A DNA stretch of 64,000 nucleotides from Tricholoma matsutake (taxonomy: Eukaryota > Basidiomycota > Agaricomycetes > Agaricales > Tricholomataceae): assembly GCA_026075535.2 (NCBI GenBank), contig AP026545.1:9114001-9178000 (forward strand). Reading direction: 5' to 3'. Of this stretch, positions 35,289-46,603 are shown piece by piece. The notes beneath the pieces were generated by a model, which searched no databases, was not told where the DNA came from, and saw only the letters and a list, made by a program, of their open reading frames with translations. Position 1 is the first letter of the stretch; the number at the start of each line of letters is the position of its first letter. Position numbers and translations under genes: made by a program.

Positions 35289-36655
35289 GTTGGTATGAAA
35301 GGCTGCCTTCCACTCATCTCCCTCCTTTATCCTCACATTATTGTAACTCCAATGGACGTCAAGTTTGGTGAAGTATCACGCTCCATGGAGTTGGTTCACG
35401 AGTTCGGAGATGAGAGGTAGCAGGTAGCAATTTTTGACCATGATGTCATTGAGCCTTCTATAGTCTTGAACTGGATGAAGTGAGCCATCCTTCTTCTTGA
35501 CAGAGAAAAAGGGAGAGGCCATGGGCGATTTGGATGGTCGAATACGTCCAGAGGCTAGGTGCTCGTCAATGAATTGGTCAAGCTGTCGCTGTTCCTCGGG
35601 GGAGAGAGGATAGACCTTGCAGGAGGAAGGGGTTGCACCGGGGATGAGTTCGATTGTGTGATCCCATGGCTTGCATGCAGGGAGAGAATCGAATGATTCC
35701 TTGGAGAACATGTCCTCGAACTCATGGAGATGAGGAAGTAAGAAGTCAGTAGAGGATTTAGCAGTATTGTTTTTGTGGAAGGCCTCAGCAAGGCGCTGGG
35801 ATATGTTCAATGTAGCACACACCTCGTGCGATGGATGAATTGCAGTGTAGAAAATCCGATCCCCTTCCTCAACTTCCTCTGGCTCCTCCTTGTTATCATC
35901 TGAGTCTGGTATCAGATCAGGAACCCCCCTCCAACTCCACATCAGGCAGAGGTAGGGGTCCAGCATGACACTTCTGAGTGTGTCATACTGAGGCCCTTTG
36001 TCTGTGGCACTCTTGTCTGGCTTCCGTGAAACAAGTGCGACAGCTGGATGGACATCGGCTCATGGTGACCTCCCCAGTATGCCAGTTAACATCTGGGTTG
36101 TGGTCTCGAAGCCACAGATAGCCCAAAATCACCTTCTGCTTCCCTAACTGAGTGACAGCAAAAAGTGTATGCTCACTATGATCTTTGTAATGGAGGACCA
36201 GGTCCACAACCTCTCGGATGGCACTAGCTTCATTTGGGGATCCATCCACATTATAAACAGGTATTGGACATGAGAGTGAGCAAGTATTCAGGTGATGTTG
36301 TCACGCGAGGTCAGCATCAATGAAGAGACCAGTAGCACCAGAGTCTAGGAGTGCAGAGACACCAAGTATCTGTCCAGTGTCGGTAGTCTGTAGTTCGATC
36401 ACCAGGTTCAAGGAGTGTGCAGAGGGAGTGGATGCAACAATATATTTGCGTGGTAGTTTGCACTCCCATGATTTAATTTTGGGGTGTGAGGCAGAGGTAG
36501 AGATAGGAGGGGCAGGTACGTCTTCACCCGACTTTGAAGGTTCAGAGAGGGGAATAGTCATGAAATCAGATTCATTCTCTGGGGATTCAACTGACAAAAC
36601 TTCAAAGTGGTTATGGACAGGCAACAAGGGCGTACAATTCACTCGCTGCAAATAG
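35289..36655 (-). pseudogene. pol: pol of Ty3 element 3, protease and RT N-terminus
   Basis: Reads RVNCTPLLPVHNHFEVLS, protease ALLDSGATGLFIDADLA near 36301-36360, then TGA at an expected Arg (36299-36301), CPIPVYN and VILGYLWLRDHNPDVNW. A shift near 35980 leads into the linker ERIFYTAIHP-like segment (EEGDRIFYTAIHPSHE) and RT motifs [65 protein letters not shown] and [10 protein letters not shown] at the junction. Typical chromovirus order; with 26272-28822 it makes one pol. Confidence 0.88.
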
Positions 36656-37755
36656 AAAAATCCTGCTCCTCTACACCCTCTAATTTGACCTCCTCTGCAA
36701 CCTGACCCTTCGCTTCCTTGACATCTACAAGTGCCAACAGGTCCTGGAGGAGCTCATCTCACCCCTCAGGGGTGAGCATGCGGATATCCTGATGATGGGG
36801 GCATGCTCCAGCCATATGTCCAGTTTCCCCACAGCAGTAGCAGAGGTTTAACCTGCGTGCACAGCTATGGGCTGCATCGACATCCATTGGTACTGGAACA
36901 TTGACGGCCGGTGCAGGAGTTTGACGGATGGGAATAGGGTTACATTGGGGAAGGGTTCGATTGAAGATGTGGGATGTAGGAGTGGTAGTTGGAGCCCAGA
37001 ATGCAGCATTGAATGCTGCATTTGTGAGTCAGTTCTCATCACAGAGGGAAGCAGCTTCATACCAAGCATAGATATCATCATCCGCCAGACGTCCTTCCAA
37101 CATCTGGGCAATCTGGTCCTGAATCTCCCGGTTGAGGCCTCATCGGAACTTCACCACCACTGGTAGCCCACCCCCATATCCTGCCATGTCCACCAAGTCT
37201 TTAAACTCATCGATATAATCGTCCACGGATCGACGTGCCTGGTGGTATGAGGATGACTCAAGTCGTGTCACTGCTTGGTGGCGCTCATTGAGGGGACAAA
37301 AGTGGCATACAAACTCTGCTCGAAAGTCACCCCATGTGGAGAAAGGTAGAGAACTGAGTTCTTTAGTTTGTTGCAGAATACGGTCCACATAGAGATAGGC
37401 ACACTCAGATTTCATGTATGTGAAGGCCCAATAAATTTTTGCAGCTTCCTCAACAAATTGATGTGACTGGAGACTGATATACAACTCACAGGAGTTAAGG
37501 AATGCACATCCCTGTGCATGCGCGCCATTAAATTTGGCGGGGGGGGGACGGTTTGATCTGGGCGTGCTCCTTGGGCGCATTTGGCGGTGCATCATTGTTG
37601 GGCACGCTTGGAGTTGTAATGGGGGAAATATTAGTCATGGAGCTAGTCTGAAGTGTTCTGACAAAGTTTTCGATCGTAGATTTAAGTGAATCAATTTGTG
37701 CACGTATTCCGGCAATGTCGCTTTCAAGTGCGTTGAGGTGCTCTGATGCATCCAT
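36656..37755 (-). pseudogene. gag: Gag of Ty3 element 3
   Basis: Starts at ATG 37755 (MDASEHLNALESDIAGIRAQ, coiled coil), Pro/Thr-rich linker, then a frameshift in a G9 run near 37541-37549. The capsid region follows (PAKFNGAHAQGCAFLNSCEL, AYLYVDRILQQ, FVCHFCPLNERHQA, DYIDEFKDLVDMAGYG) and CCHC knuckle CYCCGETGHMAGAC near 36850-36810. TGA codons at expected Arg: near 37140, 37027, 36757 and 36655. The frameshift sits in a homopolymer, so a sequencing error is possible there. Confidence 0.85.
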
Positions 37756-37920
37756 AGTGCTAGGGGGCGCATTTGGCGAAAATGGCGGCGCACTAAAGGT
37801 GGGACTGTCGGGAATGGTGTGTAGGGAGTCTATGGAGCTTTGGGAAGTGTCATCCACTCTGTACCTGCCTATATTGGACAGCGCGTTTGCGATTTCGGGC
37901 CTTAAGAGAGAGTTTTCTAC

Positions 37921-38283
37921 TATAAGGGCAACCTTAGCCTCTAGCAAAGGGAAATCTGAAGAGAAAACTCTAAAGATCCCTTTGCCAGTGCCCAGTATAT
38001 GTGAAAACTGCAAAAATCAAATAATAACTAAAAATAGAAAAGGCGGAGATAGGCTGATCAAGGCCGCTGCATGATGTAATACCAAGGGGTAGATGTCGGA
38101 AGGGTACTCCATCTCTAAATATAAAACTGTCAACATGCACAAATGTGATAGAAAGGGAAATTAGTAATAAAATAGGGGAAAAACCATAGAAAATGAAGAA
38201 TAGAAGGAAACAAGGCGAGAAAAAATATAGGACAAACGTAAAAAATAGGAGAAACATGTGGGACACCCTCTAGTCCCCTTACA
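37921..38283 (-). repeat. 5' LTR of Ty3 element 3
   Basis: 363 bases, TGTAAGGGG to CCCTTATA in element orientation, followed by GTAGAAAACTCTC and, about 165 bases on, the gag start. No TGG-type primer site is visible next to it. Confidence 0.85.
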
Positions 38284-38740
38284 GTCCCCCCGTTGCTGTT
38301 GGGAACCATTAGCACCCCCCATCCACCCTGTGAGCAGTGGCTCACAGTGGCAGACGTGGGTGCTAGGGTTGTCCTCTCGTTGTGGTGCTGGGGTCATCCT
38401 CTCATAGTGCTGGGTTGCTGGCATTGTCCATTCATTGTCGTCATTGTTGCCACTTCCTCGCACCTCCTTCCTGTTCTTGAGTGGTTGGGGTTGTAAGCAG
38501 TGACATGGCAAGTTTGCAAGGTAGGGCATGCTTACCTTGTGTCTCTTGTCATCATTGAAGATAGCACCAACAATCCACCCTGTGAGCAGTAGCTCGTGAG
38601 GCTGGATGTTGGTGCCATGTCATTGTCATTGTTGTTGTCTCTCAGCCCAGTTGTCAGTTGTCACTGAATATCCACCCCACAAGCAGTGGCTGATGAGGCT
38701 GGGGTGGTGGAGTTGTTGTTACATTCACATAAGTTGAGTT

Positions 38741-38800
38741 TAAACCTACAAAAGAAGCAAACAAAGATGTTAGTAGTAAAGAGAAAATGAAACCAGCACC
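38741..38800 (-). other. Intron-like module in hAT-type element 2
   Basis: On the minus strand a T-rich GT...AG segment ends TTTGTAG and is followed by GTTTAAACTC, resembling the modules at 24123-24195 and 46198-46276. Confidence 0.4.
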
Positions 38801-39418
38801 TCCAAAGTTAACAAATGCATAGAACACATGTGACATGGCAGGTTTGCAGCCACAGATGTCGCCATTTGGTGTGGTTGAAGGGGCATGGGGATGGTTGAGG
38901 TGGTGATTTGCATTGAATGCGACATAGTGGTGGTGAGGGGGTTGGTAGTTGTCATGCATGTCATGGTTGTCGTGGTTGGTAGCCATGGGAGTCATTTGGC
39001 AAATGGTGCCACTTTGTTTTCTGGGGCACAAGCATGACCAAATGGTCTGTGTGCTGCCACAGGTATATAAGCACCAATGAAATACCTGATGCCTTGGGCC
39101 CTCTCACCCATAAATAACAGTAGTAATATAATAGTATTTATGTAAAGTATGTACTATTACAAAAAGTAATTAGCATTTATCAATGATCATATATTCATAC
39201 CTTGTAAGCTTGATGCAACCAAAGTCTGGTCCACAACCGGTTGTGGTCGGTCTTTGGGCAGTTCATTGAGATGCTCTACCATTGATGAACCATGAACTGG
39301 ACTTGTGAAAATGTTAGGGCAACTGCAACCGATGGTCTGGTTGCCATCAGTCCAGTTCAGTTTGGTCCATGGTCTTTTTTCAGTCCAATAGACTGGACTT
39401 TCAAACACTAAAACAGGC

Positions 39419-40100
39419 TGCCAAATTCTCAAAAAAATCACCTTGTACCAATGTTCCAATATGATGCCCACTGTGCCACAAGGTTTCAGATGCGATCTGG
39501 AAATATAACCTTAGGTCACATATTGTGAAGGTTCATGGTGGTGATGTCTCACTATATCAAGATCTTTACACAGTTAGCAATGATGAACATGTTCTTATGA
39601 AGGCAGCATTCTTATCAAAGCCATGGAAGACAAAGAGAAAGAAGGCAGTGCAGAACTCACTCTTGAAGATCTCAGAAGCCCATAGTAAGGTATGTTTATG
39701 GCTTCATGGATCAGAAAACATGCAACTGACTGTCATACAGGGCTATTCTACCTATAGATGATGAAAATAACTATTCTGATAATGGCGAGGATTGTTGTGG
39801 CTTGGATCATGCATCTAAAGATGGATACACAGACTCAATCCATTGATCCCTGAATCCGATGTCATCCAACCACTCTTTGGTTCTACTGCTGACCTGGAAC
39901 CAGAAGAAGTGGTCTCCGACAAGGATACCAATGACATGGAGGGGATTTCAACCCAACCTCTTTGTGAAACACATCATCAAAAGAAGCAGCTGTCCAGCAG
40001 GGAATTTACTCCATCATGTTGCACTGACTGTGACAATATGCTCACAGGGAAGGCAGAGTTGATATCTTGCAATGGACCAGGCTGTGACCAGTGAGTATGT
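39419..40100 (+). pseudogene. Gene A, C-terminal Cys/His part, truncated
   Basis: Continues from 22618: PTVPQGFR in one frame and, after a shift, CPLCHKV ... IWKYNL ... HIVKVHGGDVSLYQDLYTVS, NDEHVLMKAAF, KTKRKKA and LLKISEAHSKVCLW. After a gap (39760-39850) comes TPSCCTDCDNMLTGKAELIS and CNGPGCDQ with a GT donor right behind at about 40091. The CxxC/H-x3-H layout looks like degenerate C2H2 and PHD-like clusters. A foldback-type end at about 40118 interrupts the presumed intron, so the gene's real end is lost. Confidence 0.6.
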
Positions 40101-40114
40101 GCAAAATCTCTCAC

Positions 40115-40640
40115 ATAGGTAAGTGACACTGTACTGAATAATATGGTCTATCAAATGCATACAGTGTATCAAATGATATGGGTTCAGTAGACACCGTCAA
40201 ACACTCTCATAGTATGTATAACATGTACTAGTATCAAATGAATACACTTTTACAATTCTTGCTTGTGATACACTATGAAGAATGTTAATATACAGATCAG
40301 AGATAGCATTGGACATGGTACTTGGCAATGGCATCGGCAACAGCATTGGGATAAATATACAGCATCGGCATCAGGCTAATGGTCTTGGTATAGATGTGCA
40401 TAGGAGACTGCATGGCCTAGCTATGGGCAATGATGCAATAATTTTCTATGTAGTGCAGACCTACCAAACAGGATCAGCTTGCCAACCTGATTGGTGTTGG
40501 TCAATGCTGCCAATGCAGCCTAAGGAAATTTCCTGATGCTGAAGGTTATATAGTGACATGTATGATAAATGCCTCATTTAGTGATAACTCATTTGTTGTA
40601 GTATGCAGACCTATGAAATGGGTTGGCACTGGCACTGGCA
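40115..40640 (+). mobile_element. Second copy of the foldback family end, degenerate
   Basis: Starts CACATAGGTAAGTGACACTG and follows the left arm of the 29327 element: TATCAAATGATATGGGTTC, TAGTATCAAATGAATAC, a GGCATCGGCA-type run, then GTAGTGCAGACCTACCAAA and a unit-like stretch to about 40620. The far end was not found. Confidence 0.6.
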
Positions 40641-40837
40641 GAAATTAAAAATTTACTGACATTGGCAGCAGCAGACATGTAATACAGACCTTCATGAAAT
40701 CAGAAATTGGCATCAGAATTGAGCACAGCACCGACACTGGGATTAGGGATCAGGCCAAAAATGTTCAGTGTTCCAGATGCACCAACAATTATTACTACAT
40801 GTTCATGTATAGAATAGGTAAATGAAATAAATGAGCA

Positions 40838-42870
40838 TCATCCATTGTCCATAGTGTCCATATCATCAGAGCCATGCAACCAAGCGTCATCAACATAATC
40901 AAAGTCTGCATGAGTATAGATGGGCAGCATGATGCAAGAAGGAGTGGGGAGCTCTATCTGGGAGGTGCTGGGGGACTCATCACTAAAAATGTCCTCTGAG
41001 TGAGAATTGGCACCGGCATCATCAGCATCAGCATTGGATTCACCCCAAGGTCCAGTAGAATCTGTCTCTGATGATGAGAGAAAAACATCCACCACATCAG
41101 ACGCAGTGGCAAAAGCTGATAGAGAGGATTTGAGGGTGGAGATGAAGAGGTAGAATCATCAAGATAGAAGTCAGCAGCATCAATGCCAGTTGGGGAACCC
41201 ATAGGGGCAGATGATGAATCAGAACCATATGCCATGGCTGCCTGAAGGGCAGTATGCTGATAAGCATCATTTGCTACATCATCTTCACCTTGCCAAACCA
41301 TGAGTGCCTCGGCATTGTTAGGAAACAGCCCCAATACCTAATAAATTTTCATTTTATTTTATTATGTTGAATTACGCTACATGATGCCAAATGACGCTAC
41401 ACTTGATAGCATGAGAATTTTATTTCGCATGCGTCATTATGTATGCGCCTGTATGTGCACATCAATAACAACAATGTACAATATATGTAACATAGTATAT
41501 AAACCCTAAATATACACCTAGGGGACCCCAGTTGTGTTCTCTTAGGTATTCCACCTACGCTTGTGGTGTGAACGGCCTATCTCAACAAACTCATCTATAA
41601 ATAACCCCTCACATCAAAACCATCAATTCCCCCATCATGCGCGCAGATCCCGCCCCCTTCTTGTAGAGAGAACCTGCACGGTCTTAGCTAGCAGATAGTG
41701 GGTGTCGCACTAACAGGCATCAGCAGTGGCAGCAGGGACGGGATCGGTAGTGGGAATGGGGATGGAATCAGAATCAGCGTTGGCAGCAGAAACAGGGTCA
41801 GCATCGGCAATGGGGATGGCACCAGAGACAGGATTGGCATCAGATATGGGGACAGGAACAACGGGAGCAGTCCCAGCATTGGACACATCAGATTCAGCGT
41901 CTGAAAAATATAGCCCAGCATCATGACCAGTAACTGTGGGTGGTCAACTGTAGGCAGAGACAACTGTTGGGAGACTTGGTGTGTCTGACCACTCCTTCTT
42001 TTGCTGCACACCATCAGGTAAAGACCCTGCATACCCAGAATGCTGTGCCTTTCCCTTGCCCTTGGTTGCCTGATTGATTGCTAAAACCTCATTCTCTGTA
42101 ATATCAACACCCCAGGTCTATTTGTAGGAGGTTGGGGGAAGGGCCTTCAGGCACTCAAATTCAGCCTGTGCATGTGCAGATATCAGTTCCGATTGTCTTC
42201 TTATGGCTGACTGTCTCCCAGTGTGTCCACAGTTGTTTTTTGATGCCGTTGCCAATGCCAATGCCACTGCTGGTGCCAGTGCTGTTGTTAACTTACGTGG
42301 TTCAGACTGAAGCTCCTTGAGCAGGGCTAGCTCATGAAGCTGTTGGAACCCTGCTGCTTGCCTGACATTCACATTCATTGCAGCCTCTGCTGATGATTCA
42401 CAGCCATCTATGAAGTCCCACATCCCACGTGCTTCATTGAACAAATCCCCAATGAGAGCCCGCAGGTCAATGCAAGATCAGCAGTCAGCTCAGCCATTGG
42501 CAGCATTGTCTGCTGGCTGGCTATTGGTGGGCGGCAAGCCAGTGATCACAGGGGCAGGCATATACTGCCAATAGCTATTGAGGCACTTATCCAGGGTGTC
42601 ATGGGCAAAAATTTGCCCCGGTGCCAGTTCACTATTGTGGCTCCACCAATCACAATCACATACATATGAATCCACCAGACAGCTAGGTCTGTCCCTGGCA
42701 ACACCATCATCCAACAAGGCCAAGAGAGATGGATGGAATCCAAGGGGTAGGTGGTCCAAATTCACATCAGTGAGACTGTTGGCCAAGGACCAAAGAAGGA
42801 TTGGCACATCCATCATAAGGCCAATGGAGGTGCCAATGCTGATGGAAGACATGACATACATCCGTCATAC
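40838..42870 (-). pseudogene. Unidentified gene next to KDZ, split by a solo LTR
   Basis: Minus-strand fragments downstream of the KDZ transposase: LDHLPLGFHPSLLALLDDG, CDCDWWSHN and DTLDKCLNSYWQYM (42490-42861); RGMWDFIDGCESSAEAAM, LHELALLKELQSE and TGRQSAIRRQSELI (42118-42444); HDAGLYFSDAESDVSNAG and repeated DADPVSAA-type residues (41716-41990); then after the solo LTR SSETDSTGPWGESNAD, IYTHADFDYVDDAWL and a stop at 40838. It is acidic and low-complexity toward the end. Pro/Ala/Asp repeats come from GGCATT/GGCATC hexamers. I do not recognise the family; it may be an extension or partner of the KDZ gene. Confidence 0.4.
41316..41715 (+). mobile_element. Solo LTR of the Ty3 element 1 family
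   Basis: 400 bases beginning TGTTAGGAAA and ending ACTAACA, the reverse complement of the 201-601 LTR type. Perfect 5-base target duplication GGCAT at 41311-41315 and 41716-41720. It marks an element lost by LTR-LTR recombination. Confidence 0.95.
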
Positions 42871-43163
42871 TTGTCAGTGATATATACTTACTTCCTTTAG
42901 GAAAGATCTCAACATACAAGCTTGGCATAGAGAATTTTTTGCATCCAACATTGCTTTACAAAGTTTGCCTGGTCTAACTCCAACAAAACTCGATGGAATT
43001 GGGACTCCACATACCAAATGATCTCTTGTGTCTGCATTTGGAGTTGCCCTTTCAGGCCTGATTGCAAAGAAAAAGGGTTGAAGATTGAGAGACTTTTGTT
43101 TGACATGGTCATGGTTGGTGATCAAGATAATTGTGTTTACATCATGTTTACATAATACAGGCC

Positions 43164-45032
43164 CTTTTCAGTCACAGAGGGGAGATATAATCAGCATTTG
43201 TTGATCTAAATGCATTGTCAGCCCTCAATGCTAATTCATACCATGAAGCATGCTGGCAATTAGCATAGGCTAGCAGACCAGGAAGGGTATTCTCGGACTG
43301 TGAGGCTGACTGCCACTGTTGGCTGTGATAGATGAAATACTGCACAGTCCACTGCATTTCATATGTGACCAGTAGAAATTCCTCCCTCCATCAATTTCTC
43401 TGAGCCCATGAACAAAGTCAATGTACTCATCTGAACATGAAAATTGTTAGTACAATGAATACGGATGGCTACAAAATATATTTACATTCCCAGAATTGGC
43501 CAGCATCGGCATTGGCAGTAGCACCAGCATCAGCATTGGCATTGGCATCAGCACCGGCATCGGCCATGAGACCAGTAAGAATGTGGGAATTATGCCAAAT
43601 CCAGGACAGATGAACAGAGGTGGAACCAGGTACATTCAGATTCAAAATAGCTGTGCTGGCATTGAGGTCATCCTTGGTTAACTGCTGAAACATACTCAAT
43701 GTGTCATCATCACAATCCAGTGCCAGCAATTGGCTATGGCAATGGTTATACATTGGGCATGCAAGCTAATTTTGTTAACCAACTCGTGGACAACAGCTCA
43801 TGACTGGGTGCAAACTCCTTTTTGTGGCACCACTTGAATGATGTGTGAATATTGAAATGATTTGTCAGCAATGAGCTCCCACAGCTGGTGCAGCAGTCAG
43901 CTTGCCTGGATCTTGTGGAGGTTAATCTCTACATCTGCAAGATTGCCATTAGAGGGGAGGGATACTTGTTGCTCCTCAACTGGAATACCATGTGTGTGGG
44001 CTGGGAGATCTGACAGGCCTGATGCCACAGCACTGTCATCATCCAGGTCACCAGGGGTATCAAATTCGCCTTCATTATCATGGGTGATCCATGAGGGAGC
44101 AATGTCATGATTGGCAATATTGGCAGCATGTGTTAAGGTTACCATGTGAGATGTGAGAGCTTCTCTTTCCCGTTTAACAGCTTGCATGTCAGAAATGTGA
44201 GGTGATTTACCAAGTCGATGGGCTTTGTCTCATAATTCAATCCTGGTGATGATCAATGATGGGTTGTGATTGGTGGTAGGCAGTACAACTCACTGCATTT
44301 GTTCAAAAAGAATAGCAAAATCAATCCACTTCTCGACTGTGGATTGAACCAGTGCCAATGCCAAAGTTAAGGCCAATCCTGCTCCTGCTGCCGATCCCAT
44401 CCCCACTGCTGATCCCATCCCCACTGCCGATGCCATTTCTGATATGTGAGTGGCATACATATCCATTACCCTGATATCTGTGAGCCTTAGAGATTCTGCT
44501 GCCCTCACTTCATCCTCCCATCATTCAATTGCCAGCTGGCTGAATGCTGCCATTAGTTCACCATGGTATTGGCCAAGTTGTGTAGAGTTCTCAAGGGCTT
44601 CCTGAGACTTTGAGCAGAGTGTGACTGTCATGCCAAGCATTTTCTTGTGATTTGAATCTGTAGCATGATCATCAAGCATTTCTGCCCAATGTGGCAAGGT
44701 CTCTGTTCTGACCGTCAGGGAAATGGAATTCAGTGATGCCCACAGAGACTCAAGTATTTCTCCTGCTACAATGCTGGACCCTGGAATGAAAGATGGAGCA
44801 TAGCAAAAAAAGGATTCATCCTTGTGGCCATGAACACGCAAAAGCCCAATGGCCTGGTCAATGGTCAAGCTGGCCGGAAGATGGGCACCAATACATTCCC
44901 AAAGGTGGATAATGTACTGGCAGACAATGTCGTAAATGACCATGACTCCCTGTTGAGGGTCAACTCTGGTGGTCTTCAGCGCTTGAAAGAAAGCAAAGTT
45001 CACATTCTTTTGCTGTTCTCCATGAAACAGGT
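43164..45032 (-). pseudogene. KDZ transposase, catalytic and C-terminal part
   Basis: From LVDLFHGEQQKNVNF through ALKTTRVDPQQGVMVIYDIV, CQY, HGHKDESF, SSIVAGEILESLWASLNSIS and MLDDHATDSNHKKML. Then the helical C-terminal region (EDEVRAAESLRLTD, KREREALTSHMVTL, SLPSNGNLADVEINLHKIQA, MQWTVQYFIYHSQQW, LLAYANCQHASWYELALRA). Short Gly/Met/Ala runs (SAVGMGSAVGMGSAAGAG near 44350-44430) and Ala/Asp runs near 43500-43570 are expansions of GGCATT/GGCATC hexamers and interrupt the helices. Confidence 0.85.
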
Positions 45033-45040
45033 CTACCAAT

Positions 45041-46595
45041 TAGTGTTTGAAAGTCTGGTCCAGTCTGGTTTTTTTGACACTTTTCACATGAACCGGACCT
45101 GCAACTGGTCCATATAAACTCAAATATATGGCAACTGTAGACCAGACTTACCAGAACCAGTCTACAATGGTTTGGTTGCAGTCCAACAACCAGTCTTGAC
45201 CGGTTTCTCAGAGGGTCAGTTTAGGGTCAGTTGCAGACCAGTTTTTCGATACAATATATACATTATCTAAACTCACTTGTATATAACTAAGTCAATAAAA
45301 CTACTAAATAAGAATAAAGAAGGGGTGCCCCTGCTGCCTGCATTCGAGTGAATGCAGGGGATGAGGACCCACAAAAAACAAAGAAAAAAACTAATCCCAC
45401 CATCCCGCGTCAGAGTGAGTGCAGCCTGTGCAGGAGGTGGGGGTCGTTGGTGTTGTCGTCAGATGACACCTTCTCATTGTCAGTTGTTGGGATGTTGGCG
45501 TTGCTGGTGTTGTCTGTCATGGGCATTGTTGGCATTGTTGGCATCGTGAGCATTGTTGGCATCATGGGCGTAGTGGGCATCATTGGTCTGGTCTTGACTA
45601 GGCGCTGTCATCATCTTCACAAGGTTGGCATTAGCACCCGCATTCCCCTGTTTGAGCAGTGGCTCAGAATGGCAGGGGCGGGTGCTTTGATCTTGCTGTT
45701 CTCGAGGTCAGTGGTGATGAGGCAGGCTTATTGGGCAGGGCGTGTGCTTACCTTGAGGGTACTGCTCATCCCCCTGTCATCGTTCCACAGCCTGTTGTTT
45801 GCCCTCCACAGCCCGTTGTCATCATCTTTGCATGCCACATCACTGTGGTAGTCATGTTGGTGGACCACAGCTTCATTGTTGTTGAAGAAGGCACCGATGA
45901 TCCACCCCATGAGCAGGGGCTTGTGAGGCTGGATGTGGGTTCTTTGTCATCATCGTCATTGGCTCTGCCATCATGAAGATAGCGCCAACGATCCACCCCG
46001 TGAGCAGGGGCTTGCGAGGCTGGATGTTGGTTGATTGTGGTGGCACTTGAGGGTGCTGTCGTGGTGTTGTGGTCACTGTCTTGTCTCCTGCTGTTCATCA
46101 TCCCATTTTCCACCCTGTGAGCAGTGGCTCACAGCAGTGGTGTGGGTGTGGTGGGCATGGGAGTGTCCTCCTGGGGCCGTCTTGTTGTTATAACACATTT
46201 AGAAACCTAAAAATCAAATGAAAACATTAGTTAGTTCAACAATGAACATGAAAGCAAAAAGAAAATGATTTACCTAGGGCAGCAATGGATGTTGTTCAGG
46301 CCCGTTTTCTGGTGATTGTGATTGTCATGGTTGCATTGAATGGTGGCAGCAACACATGATCTGATGAACAGCAATTTGATCAGGATCCAGGATCACTTAC
46401 TAAGACCAGTTGCACATGGGGTCGGTTGCAACCAATCTTTTAGCAGTCTATTAATATTGCTGATTGGAGCTAGACTGGCGACTGGGTAATACCCAGACCT
46501 TAGGCAACCGCAACCAAAAGTCCAGTTGCCATCAGTCTGGTTCAGTTCAGTTGCTGGTTTTTTTTCGGTCCTATAGACTGGACTTTCAAACACTA
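45041..46595 (-). mobile_element. hAT-type non-autonomous element (MITE 3)
   Basis: Ends TAGTGTTTGAAAGTCTGGTC and ...GGACTTTCAAACACTA. Perfect 8-base duplication CTACCAAT at 45033-45040 and 46596-46603. 1555 bases, almost the length of MITE 1. It holds one clear intron-like module on the minus strand (46198-46276) and four GAGCAG-n-GGCTC-type hairpins (45653, 45908, 46000, 46115). It splits the KDZ gene: ...YVPNAL|VDLFHGEQQ joins across it. Confidence 0.9.
46198..46276 (-). other. Intron-like module in MITE 3
   Basis: On the minus strand CCCTAG, then GTAAATCATTTTC, a body with GTTGAACTAACTAATG, and TTTTTAG followed by GTTTCTAAAT. It lines up with 9659-9715 in MITE 1 (TTCAACTAACTAATG, TTTTTTAG, GTTCTAAC). 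Confidence 0.55.
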
Positions 46596-46603
46596 CTACC
46601 AAT

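Larger units (their letters stand above)
25897..38283 (-). mobile_element. Ty3 (chromovirus) retrotransposon 3, with inverted LTRs and a large insertion
   Basis: gag, protease, RT, RNase H, integrase and chromodomain run on the minus strand from 37755 to 26272, broken in RT by a 6.5-kb segment (28823-35288). The 5' LTR (37921-38283) is in normal orientation. The copy at the 3' side (25897-26258) is its reverse complement, so the outer ends are TGTAAGGGG and CCCCTTACA. Flanks GTCTC (25892-25896) and GTCCC (38284-38288) differ by one base and may be the target duplication. Coding parts carry eleven TGA codons at expected Arg positions. Confidence 0.85.
22619..39410 (-). mobile_element. hAT-type element 2, expanded by nested insertions
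   Basis: The left end TAGGGTTTGAAAGTCCAGTC and right end ...GACTTTCAAACACTA are inverted copies. A perfect 8-base target duplication AAACAGGC lies at 22611-22618 and 39411-39418. The 16.8-kb span is a smaller non-autonomous element inflated by later insertions: two SINE-like repeats, Ty3 element 3 and what sits inside that. Its own body (22619-23100, 23460-25260, 25771-25896, 38284-39410) has intron-like modules and the GAGCAG-n-GGCTC hairpins seen in the other copies. No hAT transposase is seen. Confidence 0.85.

Noticed and set aside
37715..38074. Plus-strand open frame of 119 residues
   Set aside because: Antisense to the gag start and LTR of Ty3 element 3; no start context or family resemblance.
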